From contig CAMYMC010000035.1 in the NCBI GenBank assembly GCA_947259365.1, forward strand, positions 1 to 64,000: 64,000 bases of DNA. The letters are read 5' to 3'. Of the stretch, positions 55,450-63,628 are shown piece after piece (positions within the stretch are counted from its first letter, which is position 1; the number at the start of each line of letters is the position of its first letter). The notes under the pieces were generated by a model that did not search any database, was not told the DNA's origin, and worked only from the letters and a program-made list of their open reading frames with translations. The stretch is from an uncultured Acidimicrobiaceae bacterium. GTDB taxonomy: Bacteria; Actinomycetota; Acidimicrobiia; Spongiisociales; UBA5794. The translations under genes were made by a program, and so were the position numbers.

Positions 55450-55962
55450 ATGCTCGGCCGGCTCCTCGTCGTGGTTCTCGCCCTTGCTTCCGCCTGCGGC
55501 AGCGGCCCCCAGGCTCCGGCCGCCGCCGCGCCGCGCGTCGTGTGCGCCGAGAACTTCTGCGTCGCTCACCCGGGTGACTGGGAGGTCGTCGAGGTGGGAG
55601 AGGACTTCGCCGTGTTCCGGCATCCGGCCGCTCTGGAAGAGGTCGTCGCCAGTGTCGGCCAGGTCGACATGGAGGGCCTCGTCACGGCGACCGGTGGGAC
55701 CTGGCCCCGAACCACCGACGACGTCGTGAGGGCATTGTGGGACCTCCTCGACGACGGGAACGCCGATCTCGGCTCGCTGCGCCTCCTCAGCGACGGGTCG
55801 GTGCGGTCGTTCGGCACGTTCGGCGGGGGCCGGATGTGGCATCGGCTCGTCCCCGTGGGCGGCGAGCGGGGGGTCGGGGTGGAGGTGCGCGCCCCGAACA
55901 GCTCGTGGGAGGCCCACGCCGACGTGTTCCTCGACGGCCTCGAGGTGGTCCGGTCGCCGTGA
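55450..55962 (+). CDS. Hypothetical lipoprotein, 170 aa
   Basis: The function is not recognised. It has a lipoprotein signal (LLVVVLALASAC, lipidated Cys near residue 16), then a compact domain beginning VVCAENFCVAHPGDWEVVE, whose two Cys may pair, and a short C-terminal strand-rich part. The domain resembles periplasmic PsbP/LpqN-like folds only loosely. It lies between divergent rpiB and murA. Confidence 0.7.
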   Translation: MLGRLLVVVLALASACGSGPQAPAAAAPRVVCAENFCVAHPGDWEVVEVGEDFAVFRHPAALEEVVASVGQVDMEGLVTATGGTWPRTTDDVVRALWDLLDDGNADLGSLRLLSDGSVRSFGTFGGGRMWHRLVPVGGERGVGVEVRAPNSSWEAHADVFLDGLEVVRSP

Positions 55963-55986
55963 GGCCTGGCATCGGGCCCCCTGTCG

Positions 55987-55992
55987 TACACT
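55987..55992 (+). promoter_or_regulatory. -10 box of murA promoter
   Basis: TACACT with 8 bases to the GTG at 56001. It sets the murA start inside a longer open frame. Confidence 0.5.
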
Positions 55993-56000
55993 CGCGGGGC

Positions 56001-57251
56001 GTGAGCAGCATTCGCGTCCGGGGCGGCACCCGGGTCGACGGCGAGGTCGCCGTGCGTGGCGCCAAGAACGCCGTGCTCAAACACATGGTGGCGAGCCTCC
56101 TCGCGCCCGGCCGGCACGTGCTCACGAACGTGCCCCGGCTCCTGGACGTGTCGATCATGGGGGAGCTGCTCCACCACGTCGGCGCCTCCTGCAGCTACGA
56201 GGATGCCACCCTCACCGTGGACGTGCCGGAGCGGCCGCTGCCGGAAGCACCGCTCGAGCTCGTTCGCAGGATGAGGGCCTCGATCCTCGTCATGGGGACG
56301 CTGCTCGCCCGCTGCGGCGAGGCCAGGGTGGCGCTTCCCGGCGGCGACGACTTCGGGTCGAGGCCCATCGACATGCACCTCGACGGCCTCGAGGCGATGG
56401 GCGCGGAGTTCGAGCTGCGCCACGGCGTCCTCGAGGCGAGAGCTCCTCACGGGCTGCACGGAACCGAGATCTTCCTCGAGTTCCCCAGCGTCGGTGCCAC
56501 GGAGAATCTGCTGCTCGCCGCCGTTCTCGCCGACGGTCGTACCGTCATCGGCAACGCCGCCCGCGAGCCGGAGCTGGCGGACTTGGCCGCGCTGCTCAAC
56601 GACATGGGGGCGAAGATCAACGGAGGGGGGACCTCGACGATCGAGGTCATCGGGGTGCCGCAGCTGGCGCCCGCCGACCACCGCGTGATCCCGGATCGGC
56701 TCGAGGCGGGGACGTATCTCGTTGCCGCGGCCGTGACCGGTGGGACGGTTCGCACGGCCGGCTGCGTCCCCGACCATCTGCGAATGGAGCTGCGCAAGCT
56801 CCAGGCGGCAGGCTGCGTCGTCATCACGGGAGAGGACTGGATCGAGCTCACCGGGCCCGACAGGCCCGGCTCAGTCGACTTCGCCACCCTCCCGTACCCC
56901 GGTTTCCACACCGACATGCATCCGCAGATGGTGGCGATGCTGTCGGTGGCCGCGGGAACCTCGATCATGACCGAGAACGTCTACGCCGCCAGGTTTCGCT
57001 ATGTGGGGGAGCTCAACCGCATGGGGGCCGACATCCACACCGACGGCCAGCACGTCATCGTCCGCGGCGTCCCCGAGCTCAGCGGCTGCGAGGTGGACGG
57101 GTGCGACATCCGGGCGGCTGCCGCGCTCGTCCTCGCCGGGTTGCGCGCCGAAGGCGAGACGGTCGTCACGAACGCCGCCCACGTCGACCGCGGCTATGAG
57201 CGGTTCGTCGAGAACCTCGTGGGGCTCGGCGCCGACGTGGACAGGGACTGA
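56001..57251 (+). CDS. murA: UDP-N-acetylglucosamine 1-carboxyvinyltransferase (fosfomycin-insensitive type)
   Basis: First committed step of peptidoglycan synthesis. The 416-residue protein has VRGAKNAVLKHMVASLLAP at the start with the active-site Lys, RASILVMGTLLARCGEA near residue 90, and the loop LPGGDDFGSRPIDMH, in which D116 stands where E. coli has Cys115. Cys-to-Asp at this site is known in mycobacteria and some other bacteria and makes the enzyme insensitive to fosfomycin. The GTG start follows TACACT by 8 bases. Confidence 0.95.
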   Translation: MSSIRVRGGTRVDGEVAVRGAKNAVLKHMVASLLAPGRHVLTNVPRLLDVSIMGELLHHVGASCSYEDATLTVDVPERPLPEAPLELVRRMRASILVMGTLLARCGEARVALPGGDDFGSRPIDMHLDGLEAMGAEFELRHGVLEARAPHGLHGTEIFLEFPSVGATENLLLAAVLADGRTVIGNAAREPELADLAALLNDMGAKINGGGTSTIEVIGVPQLAPADHRVIPDRLEAGTYLVAAAVTGGTVRTAGCVPDHLRMELRKLQAAGCVVITGEDWIELTGPDRPGSVDFATLPYPGFHTDMHPQMVAMLSVAAGTSIMTENVYAARFRYVGELNRMGADIHTDGQHVIVRGVPELSGCEVDGCDIRAAAALVLAGLRAEGETVVTNAAHVDRGYERFVENLVGLGADVDRD

Positions 57252-57263
57252 GCCGCGGCTGCC

Positions 57264-57797
57264 GTGAGCGACGCCGGGCTCGGGTCGCGGCTGTCGGATC
57301 CGGTTCGAGCCGCTCTCGGCGCGGTGGCCGACCGGCTCGCGAGGCATCGGATCGGCTACGCCCTCGGTGGGTCGCTGCTGCTCAGGCTGAGAGGCTTCGA
57401 CGTGACCGTCGGCGACATCGATCTCGTCACCGCTGCGTCACGGACGCCGGTCGTTGCCGCCCTCGCCGGCTGGGATCCGACCGTTCGGGATCCGCGCTCG
57501 GCACCATGGGATTCCGAGTGGTTCGTGACGGCGCAGTGGAGCGACGGCGCCGAATCCGTCGGGATCGACGTCATCGGCGGGCCGGTCATCAGCGTCGGAG
57601 GCCACCGGGCCGGTCTCCCGACTGTGGCGGAGCGCACCGCCAGCGTCGACGGTCGCCGGATCCCGCTCGGTGACGTTCGGGGCTGGTATCACGTGTATCG
57701 GATCATCGATCCCCCCAAGGCGGATCTCATCGCCGGGTCGTCTTCCGCCGCGGAGCTGGCCGAGATCGCGGTGCGGATGGGTCTCACGGCAAGCTGA
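57264..57797 (+). CDS. Predicted nucleotidyltransferase-fold protein
   Basis: The 177-residue protein has the nucleotidyltransferase core pattern GGSLLLRLRGFDVTVGDIDL near residue 35 (GGS followed by DxD), then a helical/strand body. Relatives include stand-alone nucleotidyltransferases of unknown substrate and toxin-type enzymes. No antitoxin-like partner is seen. It starts at GTG 12 bases after murA and may be co-transcribed with it. Confidence 0.7.
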   Translation: MSDAGLGSRLSDPVRAALGAVADRLARHRIGYALGGSLLLRLRGFDVTVGDIDLVTAASRTPVVAALAGWDPTVRDPRSAPWDSEWFVTAQWSDGAESVGIDVIGGPVISVGGHRAGLPTVAERTASVDGRRIPLGDVRGWYHVYRIIDPPKADLIAGSSSAAELAEIAVRMGLTAS

Positions 57798-57811
57798 GCC
57801 GGTCGGGGCCC

Positions 57812-57817
57812 TACACT
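57812..57817 (+). promoter_or_regulatory. Predicted -10 box of the nfu gene
   Basis: TACACT lies 67 bases before the ATG at 57885, so the transcript would have a leader of about 60 bases, or the gene may start at TTG 57849. Confidence 0.35.
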
Positions 57818-57884
57818 CTCGGCCGGAACACCCGACGGGGTCCAGGGGTTGAACCCTGAGACCGGGCCACCGGGCCGGGGCCAC

Positions 57885-58202
57885 ATGACCGAAGAGCACC
57901 AACTGCAGTCGTCGATGATCGAGGTCGCCTCGCCGACCGACTCCGACGCGCCCGCCTTCGAGGACCCCGGCGAGAGCCCGATCGACCACGACTTGCTGTC
58001 CGAGACGCTCGAGTACATCCGGCCCGCTCTCCAGGCCGACGGTGGCGATCTCGTGTTGCTCGGCACGAGCGGCCCCCGCGTCACCCTCCAGCTCGTCGGT
58101 GCTTGCGGTGGCTGTCCGATGTCGACGATGACGCTCACCGCCGGGATCGAGCGCATCTTGCGCGATCGCGTCCCCGGCGTCGAAGAGGTCGTCGCGCTCT
58201 GA
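57885..58202 (+). CDS. NifU C-terminal-domain (Nfu) iron-sulfur scaffold
   Basis: The 105-residue protein has a disordered N-terminus of about 35 residues, then the Nfu domain: ETLEYIRPALQADGGDLVLL and the cluster-binding Cys pair in ACGGCPMSTMTLTAGIE. It likely carries Fe-S clusters to target proteins such as KorB. The cysteine desulfurase that would supply sulfur is encoded 4 kb downstream. Confidence 0.9.
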   Translation: MTEEHQLQSSMIEVASPTDSDAPAFEDPGESPIDHDLLSETLEYIRPALQADGGDLVLLGTSGPRVTLQLVGACGGCPMSTMTLTAGIERILRDRVPGVEEVVAL

Positions 58203-58315
58203 ACCGCGGCTCGACGGGTCGCACCGGCTCCTCTTCTCCCGGCGCCGAGCAGCGCCGCAGAGCCGCAAGGTCGTGCGGGGTAGCCTGCAGTGGTCGTCGT
58301 TGAGGAGGCTTTCCA

Positions 58316-59083
58316 GTGGAACTCGTCGAGTACGCCGTCGAGGGCGCCGTCGCCCTCATCACCCTGAACCGGCCGCCGGTCAACGCGCTCAACGCTGATC
58401 TGATCGGAGACATCGACGAGGCGATCGGACTCGCGTCGGACGGCTCGATCCGCGCCGTCGTCATCACGGGGAACCGCCACTTCGCCGCGGGTGCCGACAT
58501 CACCCGGTTCGTCGACTCGTTCTCCTCGGGGGCCGACGAGCCGATGGCCTCGGGTCTTCTCGCCACCGTGCGCAGGCTCGAACAGCTCAAGAAGCCGACG
58601 ATCGCCGCGGTCACGGGGTATGCCCTCGGCGGCGGCCTCGAGCTGGCCATGGGGGCCGACTTCCGCTACCTCGCCGACGACGCCAAGGTCGGCCAGCCGG
58701 AGATCCTCCTCGGCATCATCCCGGGGGCGGGTGGGACCCAGCGCCTGCCGCGGCTCATCGGGTACCAGAAGGCGAAGGAGCTCAACATGTCCGGCCGCCA
58801 CGTGCGCGCGGACGAAGCGCTCGCGCTCGGCATCGCCGACAAGGTCGTTCCCGGAGATGAGCTGGTCAGCACGGCGATGGCCGATGCCGCCGAGTGGGCG
58901 AAGGGCCCGACCCTCGGCTATGCCGCCGTCAAGCAAGCCATGGGAGAGGGCTGGGGCAGGCCGATCGACGAAGCGCTCGACGCCGAGAGGCAGGCGTTCA
59001 GCGACGTGTTCGCCACCGAGGACGCCCGCACCGGCATCACCGCGTTCATCGCCAAGGAGACGCCCGGGTTCGTCGGGAGGTGA
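58316..59083 (+). CDS. Enoyl-CoA hydratase/isomerase family protein
   Basis: The 255-residue crotonase has the oxyanion-hole region NRHFAAGADI near residue 60, GGGLELAMGADF near 107, and GQPEILLGIIPGAGGTQRLP near 130. Both Glu residues expected in active hydratases (LELAMGAD and GQPEILLG) are present. The exact substrate is unknown. The GTG start is preceded by TTGAGGAGG; TAGCCT at 58283-58288 is a likely -10 with a leader of about 22 bases. Confidence 0.9.
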   Translation: MELVEYAVEGAVALITLNRPPVNALNADLIGDIDEAIGLASDGSIRAVVITGNRHFAAGADITRFVDSFSSGADEPMASGLLATVRRLEQLKKPTIAAVTGYALGGGLELAMGADFRYLADDAKVGQPEILLGIIPGAGGTQRLPRLIGYQKAKELNMSGRHVRADEALALGIADKVVPGDELVSTAMADAAEWAKGPTLGYAAVKQAMGEGWGRPIDEALDAERQAFSDVFATEDARTGITAFIAKETPGFVGR

Positions 59084-59092
59084 CCGCCCGGT

Positions 59093-59545
59093 TCAGCCGG
59101 GAGCGCGGTCCCGAAACCGCTCGGCGAGGCGCCGCAGGTTCCTCCGCCACACCGCGGCGAGGACCCTGGCGCCCACCCGGGCGCCGAGCGCTCCGCCGAG
59201 ATACGCCGGGAACGTGAGGCGCTCCGACCACCTGAATCGGGTGGTCGATTCGTCGATCTCGCTCAGCACGAACTCTCCGGTCCCGGTGACGAGCCCCTCG
59301 TGGCGGATCGCCATGCGGTGCGGCGGCTCCCAGGCCACGAACTCCATGAGGTCGGTCGTACGCAGCGGCCCGACTCGGGTGAGCACGGCCATTCGCGTCC
59401 CGGCCCCGTTGCGTCGGTCGGAGAGGAAGGTGATGCGTTCGGCGTCGGCCATCCATTCCACGTGGGTCTCGAGCCGGGCGATGTCGTCCCACACCGCCTG
59501 GATCGGAGCCGCGATGACCTGCTCTACCTCGATGCTCGCCGTCAC
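59093..59545 (-). CDS. SRPBCC (polyketide-cyclase-like) family protein
   Basis: The 150-residue helix-grip protein begins with TASIEVEQVIAAPIQAVWDD, the usual first strand and helix, and ends with the long C-terminal helix (LRRLAERFRDRA). The ligand is unknown. The open frame starts at an ATG at 59557, but reverse-strand TATGCT at 59553-59558 overlaps that codon and lies 7 bases before a GTG at 59545, so the GTG is the more likely start. Confidence 0.8.
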   Translation of the reverse strand: MTASIEVEQVIAAPIQAVWDDIARLETHVEWMADAERITFLSDRRNGAGTRMAVLTRVGPLRTTDLMEFVAWEPPHRMAIRHEGLVTGTGEFVLSEIDESTTRFRWSERLTFPAYLGGALGARVGARVLAAVWRRNLRRLAERFRDRAPG

Positions 59546-59624
59546 GGCCGTCAGCATACGAGTGCGGTCGCCGGGACACGGTTGGCACCGTTCTCTCCGC
59601 CCGGCGGTCTCACCACCACCGTCC

Positions 59625-59630
59625 TAGCCT
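59625..59630 (+). promoter_or_regulatory. -10 box of membrane-anchored hydrolase gene
   Basis: TAGCCT with 7 bases to the GTG at 59638. Confidence 0.45.
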
Positions 59631-59637
59631 CGGGGCG

Positions 59638-60783
59638 GTGGACTCCAAGCGCGTCGCCAAGTGGGTGCGGCGCATCGCGATCGCGCTGGGCGCGTCGGCG
59701 GTGGCCGTGTGGCTCGTCGCGATCTGGGTGTTCTCCTCCATCCTCGGCGACGATCTACTCACGCCCCGACCCGACGATCCGGTCTACGACCTCGAGGTGG
59801 CGACGGTGGGGGGCGGGAGCGTCGTCATATCTCGCACCACCGAGACCGAGCGAGACGGCGTGTGGGGCCTGGCGTCGGACACCGCCTACGGGCAGGTCTC
59901 GTCGATTATCGAGGTGCGAGATGACGTCGTCGAGCGCGGCTTCCGGTCGCTCGAGGGCGAGTTCCGGCCAGGCGACCGGGTGCGCTTCGACGAGTACGCC
60001 TACACCGGGAACCCGCGCACGGCCCACGGGATCATCTTCGAGGACGTCCGAATCGCCGGCGAGCTGGGGGTGTACCCGGCGTGGAAGATCGACGGGGACC
60101 GCCACACGTGGATCCTCTACGTCCACGGCAGGGGAATCGACCGCCGCGAGCAGGCGCTTCGCATCCTTCCCGCGCTTCGCGATGCCGGCTTCCCGGTGCT
60201 CGTCATCACGTACCGCAACGACGTCGGGGCCCCTCCGGCGCCCGATGGCCGGTATGGGTGGGGCCGGACCGAGTGGATGGATCTCGAGGCGGCAGCCCGC
60301 TTCGCCCAGCTCCAGGGAGCCGAGGAGCTCGTCCTGTTCGGCGTGTCGATGGGCGGAGCGATCACGTCGATGTTCCTCCACGAGTCCGACCTCGCCGCCC
60401 TGGCCGTCGGGCTGGTCCTCGACTCGCCGGTGCTCGACCTCGAGGCGACCGTCGACGTCGAGGCGGACGAGCGGGGCGTGCCGGGGATCTTCGTCGGCGG
60501 TGCGAAGACGCTCGCCACGCTGCGGTTCGACATCGACTGGCGCGAGCTCGACCAAGTGGAACGGGCCGCGGAGTTCGACGTCCCCGTCCTCCTCATGCAC
60601 GGCTCCGACGACGGCACGGTTCCGGTTGCGTCCAGCGACGCCTTCGCCGCGGCGCGCCCCGACATCGTCGACTACGAGCGCTTTCAGGGAGCCGAGCACG
60701 TGAGGCTGTGGAACGAGGATCCGGTGCGATACGAGACAGCGGTGGTCGGCTTTCTCGACGAGGTCGCGGAGCCGCTGTCGTGA
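59638..60783 (+). CDS. Membrane-anchored alpha/beta hydrolase
   Basis: The 381-residue protein has an N-terminal basic stretch and membrane helix (about residues 8-35), a beta-rich segment, and a hydrolase domain from about 155 (WILYVHGRGIDRREQ). The nucleophile elbow is VLFGVSMGGAITSMF near 240 and the acid/His are in LLMHGSDDGTVP and GAEHVRLWNED. This fits cell-surface or inner-membrane esterases/peptidases of unknown substrate. It overlaps the next gene by 4 bases (GTGA). Confidence 0.87.
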   Translation: MDSKRVAKWVRRIAIALGASAVAVWLVAIWVFSSILGDDLLTPRPDDPVYDLEVATVGGGSVVISRTTETERDGVWGLASDTAYGQVSSIIEVRDDVVERGFRSLEGEFRPGDRVRFDEYAYTGNPRTAHGIIFEDVRIAGELGVYPAWKIDGDRHTWILYVHGRGIDRREQALRILPALRDAGFPVLVITYRNDVGAPPAPDGRYGWGRTEWMDLEAAARFAQLQGAEELVLFGVSMGGAITSMFLHESDLAALAVGLVLDSPVLDLEATVDVEADERGVPGIFVGGAKTLATLRFDIDWRELDQVERAAEFDVPVLLMHGSDDGTVPVASSDAFAAARPDIVDYERFQGAEHVRLWNEDPVRYETAVVGFLDEVAEPLS

Positions 60784-61346
60784 TCGACCCTCACCTGAAG
60801 CGGGCCATCGGCCAGATGACCCACGGTGTCCACGTCGTCGCCTGCCGTTCGGGCGGCCTCGTCCGCGCCTACACGTCGACGTGGACGACGCAGCTGTCGT
60901 TCGAGGATCCCGTGATCGGGATCTCGGTGTCGCCGAAGCACGACACGTACCCGCTCATCGAGCAGGAGGGATGGTTCGCGGTGTCCATCCTCGCCGGGGA
61001 CCAGATCGAGCCGGCCCAGTACTTCTCGTACCCCGGGAGGCGCTTCAAGCACATCGGCGACTACCTCGACGAGGTCGACGGGGTGCCGGTCGTGAGGGGA
61101 TGTGTCGCGTGGCTGCTGTGCGAGGTCTTCGACCGGGTCGAGATCCGCGACCACACGCTCTTCCTGGGCGAGGTCACCACCGTCGGCGAGGGCCGGCTCC
61201 GTGAACCGGGCCTCACCTACTCCTCGCGTAAGGGCTGGCGCATCGCCGACACCCGCGCCCGCCCCCGCGGCGTCTCGGTGCGAGACCGGCTCCTCGGTCG
61301 GCTCGCCGCCGCCGACGACGAGGACACGCCGCCCGACGGTAGGTGA
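60780..61346 (+). CDS. Flavin reductase-like FMN-binding protein
   Basis: The 188-residue protein has the split-barrel flavin-reductase-like domain: KRAIGQMTHGVHVVACR, YTSTWTTQLSFEDPVIGISV with the flavin-contact region, and GWFAVSILAGDQ. It probably binds FMN; whether it is a reductase partner of a monooxygenase is unknown. The GTG start overlaps the hydrolase stop, so both are in one operon. Confidence 0.82.
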   Translation: MIDPHLKRAIGQMTHGVHVVACRSGGLVRAYTSTWTTQLSFEDPVIGISVSPKHDTYPLIEQEGWFAVSILAGDQIEPAQYFSYPGRRFKHIGDYLDEVDGVPVVRGCVAWLLCEVFDRVEIRDHTLFLGEVTTVGEGRLREPGLTYSSRKGWRIADTRARPRGVSVRDRLLGRLAAADDEDTPPDGR

Positions 61347-61355
61347 CGCGGTCGG

Positions 61356-62393
61356 TCACCCGGATCGGACCTCGGGGACGATGACCGACCGCACCGGTGC
61401 CCGGGAGACGGCGAGGTCGTCGAGGACGGAGTTCACCGCGGCCGCGTCGAGAGGGATGCGATTCGTGACGATGTCGTCGAAGCGCAGCGTGCCGTCTGCG
61501 GCGAAGGCGAGAAGCTCGTCGATCTCGGTCCCCAGGTGATCGGACGACCCGACGACGGTGCGTTCGCCGACGATGAGGTCGCGGTAGGGAGCAACGGGGA
61601 GATCCTCGGCGGTCAGCCCGACGGCGACGATGCGTCCCATCGGCGCCGCGGCGTCGAGGCCGGCGCGCAGGAGTGGGACGGAACCGACGAGGTCCAGGGT
61701 GACGGCCACCGGCCCGCCGGCGGCGGCGCGGATCCTGGAGGCGAGGTCCGTACCACCCTCGACGGCGACGGCACCGAGCCGTGCCGCCGTGGCGAGCTTC
61801 TCCGCGTCGATGTCGACTGCGATCACCCGTGCCGCCCCGAGCACCGCGGCGAGCTGGACTGCGGCCATCCCCAACCCGCCGACACCGAGGACCGCAACCG
61901 TCTCGCCGGGGACGAGCCTTGCCTTGCGGAGGGCGTGGAGCGACGTCGCCGTCGAGCACATCATCACGGCGGCGTGGTCGATCGGGACGCTATCCGGCAC
62001 GAGGTGGGTGTTGCGCGCCGGGATCGCGATCGCTGCCGCATACCCGCCGTCACGGTCCTTGCCGAGCATCCGGGCCTCAGGGCAGAACTGCTCGACGCCC
62101 GCTGCGCAGTAGCGGCAGGTGCCGCAGGTGACGAGGTAATGCAGCCCGACGCGCTGGCCGGGAGTGCGGTCGACGACCGACTCACCGACCTCGGTGATGG
62201 TGCCGGCGATCTCGTGGCCGAGGGTCAGCGGGAGCGGTCCCGCCGCCGGGAACCCGGACCGGTAGTGGAGATCGGAACGACATATCCCGGCGGCCCCGAT
62301 CGAGACGAGCACCTCGTCCGGACCCGGGGCCACCGCCGGCAGGTCGCGGTCCTCGAGGGGCGCGCCCGCCGTGATCAGCCTGACCGCTCGCAT
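61356..62393 (-). CDS. Zinc-dependent alcohol dehydrogenase family protein
   Basis: The 345-residue protein has the catalytic-zinc ligands in GICRSDLHYRSG and GHEIAGTI, the four structural-zinc Cys in CGTCRYCAAGVEQFC, and the NAD motif VLGVGGLGMAAVQLA near residue 175. The substrate is unknown. It could serve as the NADH-recycling alcohol dehydrogenase missing from the BMC operon, but it lies 13 kb away, so that is only a guess. GGAGGTGACG precedes the ATG. Confidence 0.9.
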   Translation of the reverse strand: MRAVRLITAGAPLEDRDLPAVAPGPDEVLVSIGAAGICRSDLHYRSGFPAAGPLPLTLGHEIAGTITEVGESVVDRTPGQRVGLHYLVTCGTCRYCAAGVEQFCPEARMLGKDRDGGYAAAIAIPARNTHLVPDSVPIDHAAVMMCSTATSLHALRKARLVPGETVAVLGVGGLGMAAVQLAAVLGAARVIAVDIDAEKLATAARLGAVAVEGGTDLASRIRAAAGGPVAVTLDLVGSVPLLRAGLDAAAPMGRIVAVGLTAEDLPVAPYRDLIVGERTVVGSSDHLGTEIDELLAFAADGTLRFDDIVTNRIPLDAAAVNSVLDDLAVSRAPVRSVIVPEVRSG

Positions 62394-62491
62394 CGTCACC
62401 TCCGATTCACCGCTCCTTTGCCGGCCCCGTCCGACGTGGGTGCGGGGCCGCCGGGCCGGTCCCCCGACCGCCTCTGCGACAATACCGGGCC

Positions 62492-63628
62492 ATGCTCTAT
62501 CTCGACCATGCCGCAACAACCGTCCTGCGCCCGGAGGCGCGCGAGGCGATGGTGCCCTACCTCGGGGAGAAGTACGGGAACCCGTCTGGGCTCCACGAGG
62601 TGTCGCGGCGCGCCAAGCACGCCATCGAGACGGCACGGGAGCAAGCGGCCGAGCTCATCGGCGCCGCCCGCCCTCTCGAGATCGTCTTCACCGGGGGAGG
62701 CACCGAGGCGGACAACCTCGCAGTTGCCGGCGCCGCGCTCGCCGGAGGCGGCCGGGGCGGGGTCGTGACGACGGCCGTCGAGCACGAAGCCGTGCTGGAG
62801 ACCGCGCGGTTTGTGTCGCGTCTGGGATGCCCGGTGAGCATCGTCGGGGTCGACCGGTCGGGGCGGATCGACCCGGACGAGGTCGCCGCCGCCGTGTCCC
62901 CCGAGACCGCCGTCGTCTCCGTCATGACGGCGAACAACGAGACCGGCACGCTCCTCGATGTGGGCGACGCGGCCCGGGCGGTGCGCGCCGCCAGGCCCGA
63001 TGTGGCAGTCCACACCGACGCGGTGCAGGCGTTCATCTCGGAGGACGTCACGGTGACGAGCACCGGCGCCGACCTCATCGCCCTCGCCTCCCACAAGCTC
63101 GGTGGGCCCAAGGGAGTCGGCATGCTGTACGTGCGCAGCGGCGTCGAGCTCGAGCCGGTCGTCCACGGGGGCGGCCAGGAGCTCGGCAGGCGCTCAGGCA
63201 CCCACAACGTCGCCGGCATCGTGGGCATGGTTGCCGCCATGGAGCGCTGCGTCGCCGACCGGGACAGATTCCGCAGCCGCATCGGCGCTGCCCGGGACCG
63301 GTTCGAAGCGGCGTTGCGCCAGGGTCGTCCCGATGTCGTCGTCAACGCCCCTCCGGACGGCCGCCTCGTCCAGCACTCTCATCTTCGCTTCCCCGGTGTC
63401 TCCGCTGAGACACTCCTCATTCGTCTCGACCAGAGCGGAGTCGCCGCTTCGGCCGGCTCGGCGTGCCAGTCGGGTGCGGTGACGACCTCCCATGTCCTCG
63501 AGGCCATGGGGTTCGGCGGCACCGAAGCAGCCGAGTGCGTGCGGTTCTCGTTCGGCTGGGTCACCGTGCCCGATGACGGAGACCACGCCGCCAAGCAGGT
63601 GCTGGCCGTGCTCGAGGAGCTGGCGTGA
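62492..63628 (+). CDS. iscS: Cysteine desulfurase
   Basis: PLP enzyme that takes sulfur from cysteine for tRNA thiolation and Fe-S clusters. The 378-residue protein has HAATTVLRPEAREAMVPYL at the start, the PLP-lysine in ASHKLGGPKGVG near residue 200, and the persulfide Cys in AGSACQSGAV near 325. It directly precedes and overlaps mnmA (GTGA), which suggests a main role in supplying sulfur for 2-thiouridine; the symbol nifS would fit as well. Confidence 0.94.
   Translation: MLYLDHAATTVLRPEAREAMVPYLGEKYGNPSGLHEVSRRAKHAIETAREQAAELIGAARPLEIVFTGGGTEADNLAVAGAALAGGGRGGVVTTAVEHEAVLETARFVSRLGCPVSIVGVDRSGRIDPDEVAAAVSPETAVVSVMTANNETGTLLDVGDAARAVRAARPDVAVHTDAVQAFISEDVTVTSTGADLIALASHKLGGPKGVGMLYVRSGVELEPVVHGGGQELGRRSGTHNVAGIVGMVAAMERCVADRDRFRSRIGAARDRFEAALRQGRPDVVVNAPPDGRLVQHSHLRFPGVSAETLLIRLDQSGVAASAGSACQSGAVTTSHVLEAMGFGGTEAAECVRFSFGWVTVPDDGDHAAKQVLAVLEELA

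Noticed and set aside
57264..57797. Toxin-antitoxin (AbiE-type) system
   Set aside because: Only the nucleotidyltransferase-like protein is present; no antitoxin gene lies beside it and murA and nfu flank it.
57798..57884. Possible tRNA gene before nfu (contains GGGTTGAACCCTGA)
   Set aside because: The short hairpin resembles a T-arm, but no acceptor, D or anticodon arm can be formed around it.
61356..62393. Alcohol dehydrogenase as a member of the BMC pathway
   Set aside because: It lies 13 kb from the BMC operon, has no N-terminal encapsulation-like extension and its own ribosome site; only kept as a remote possibility.
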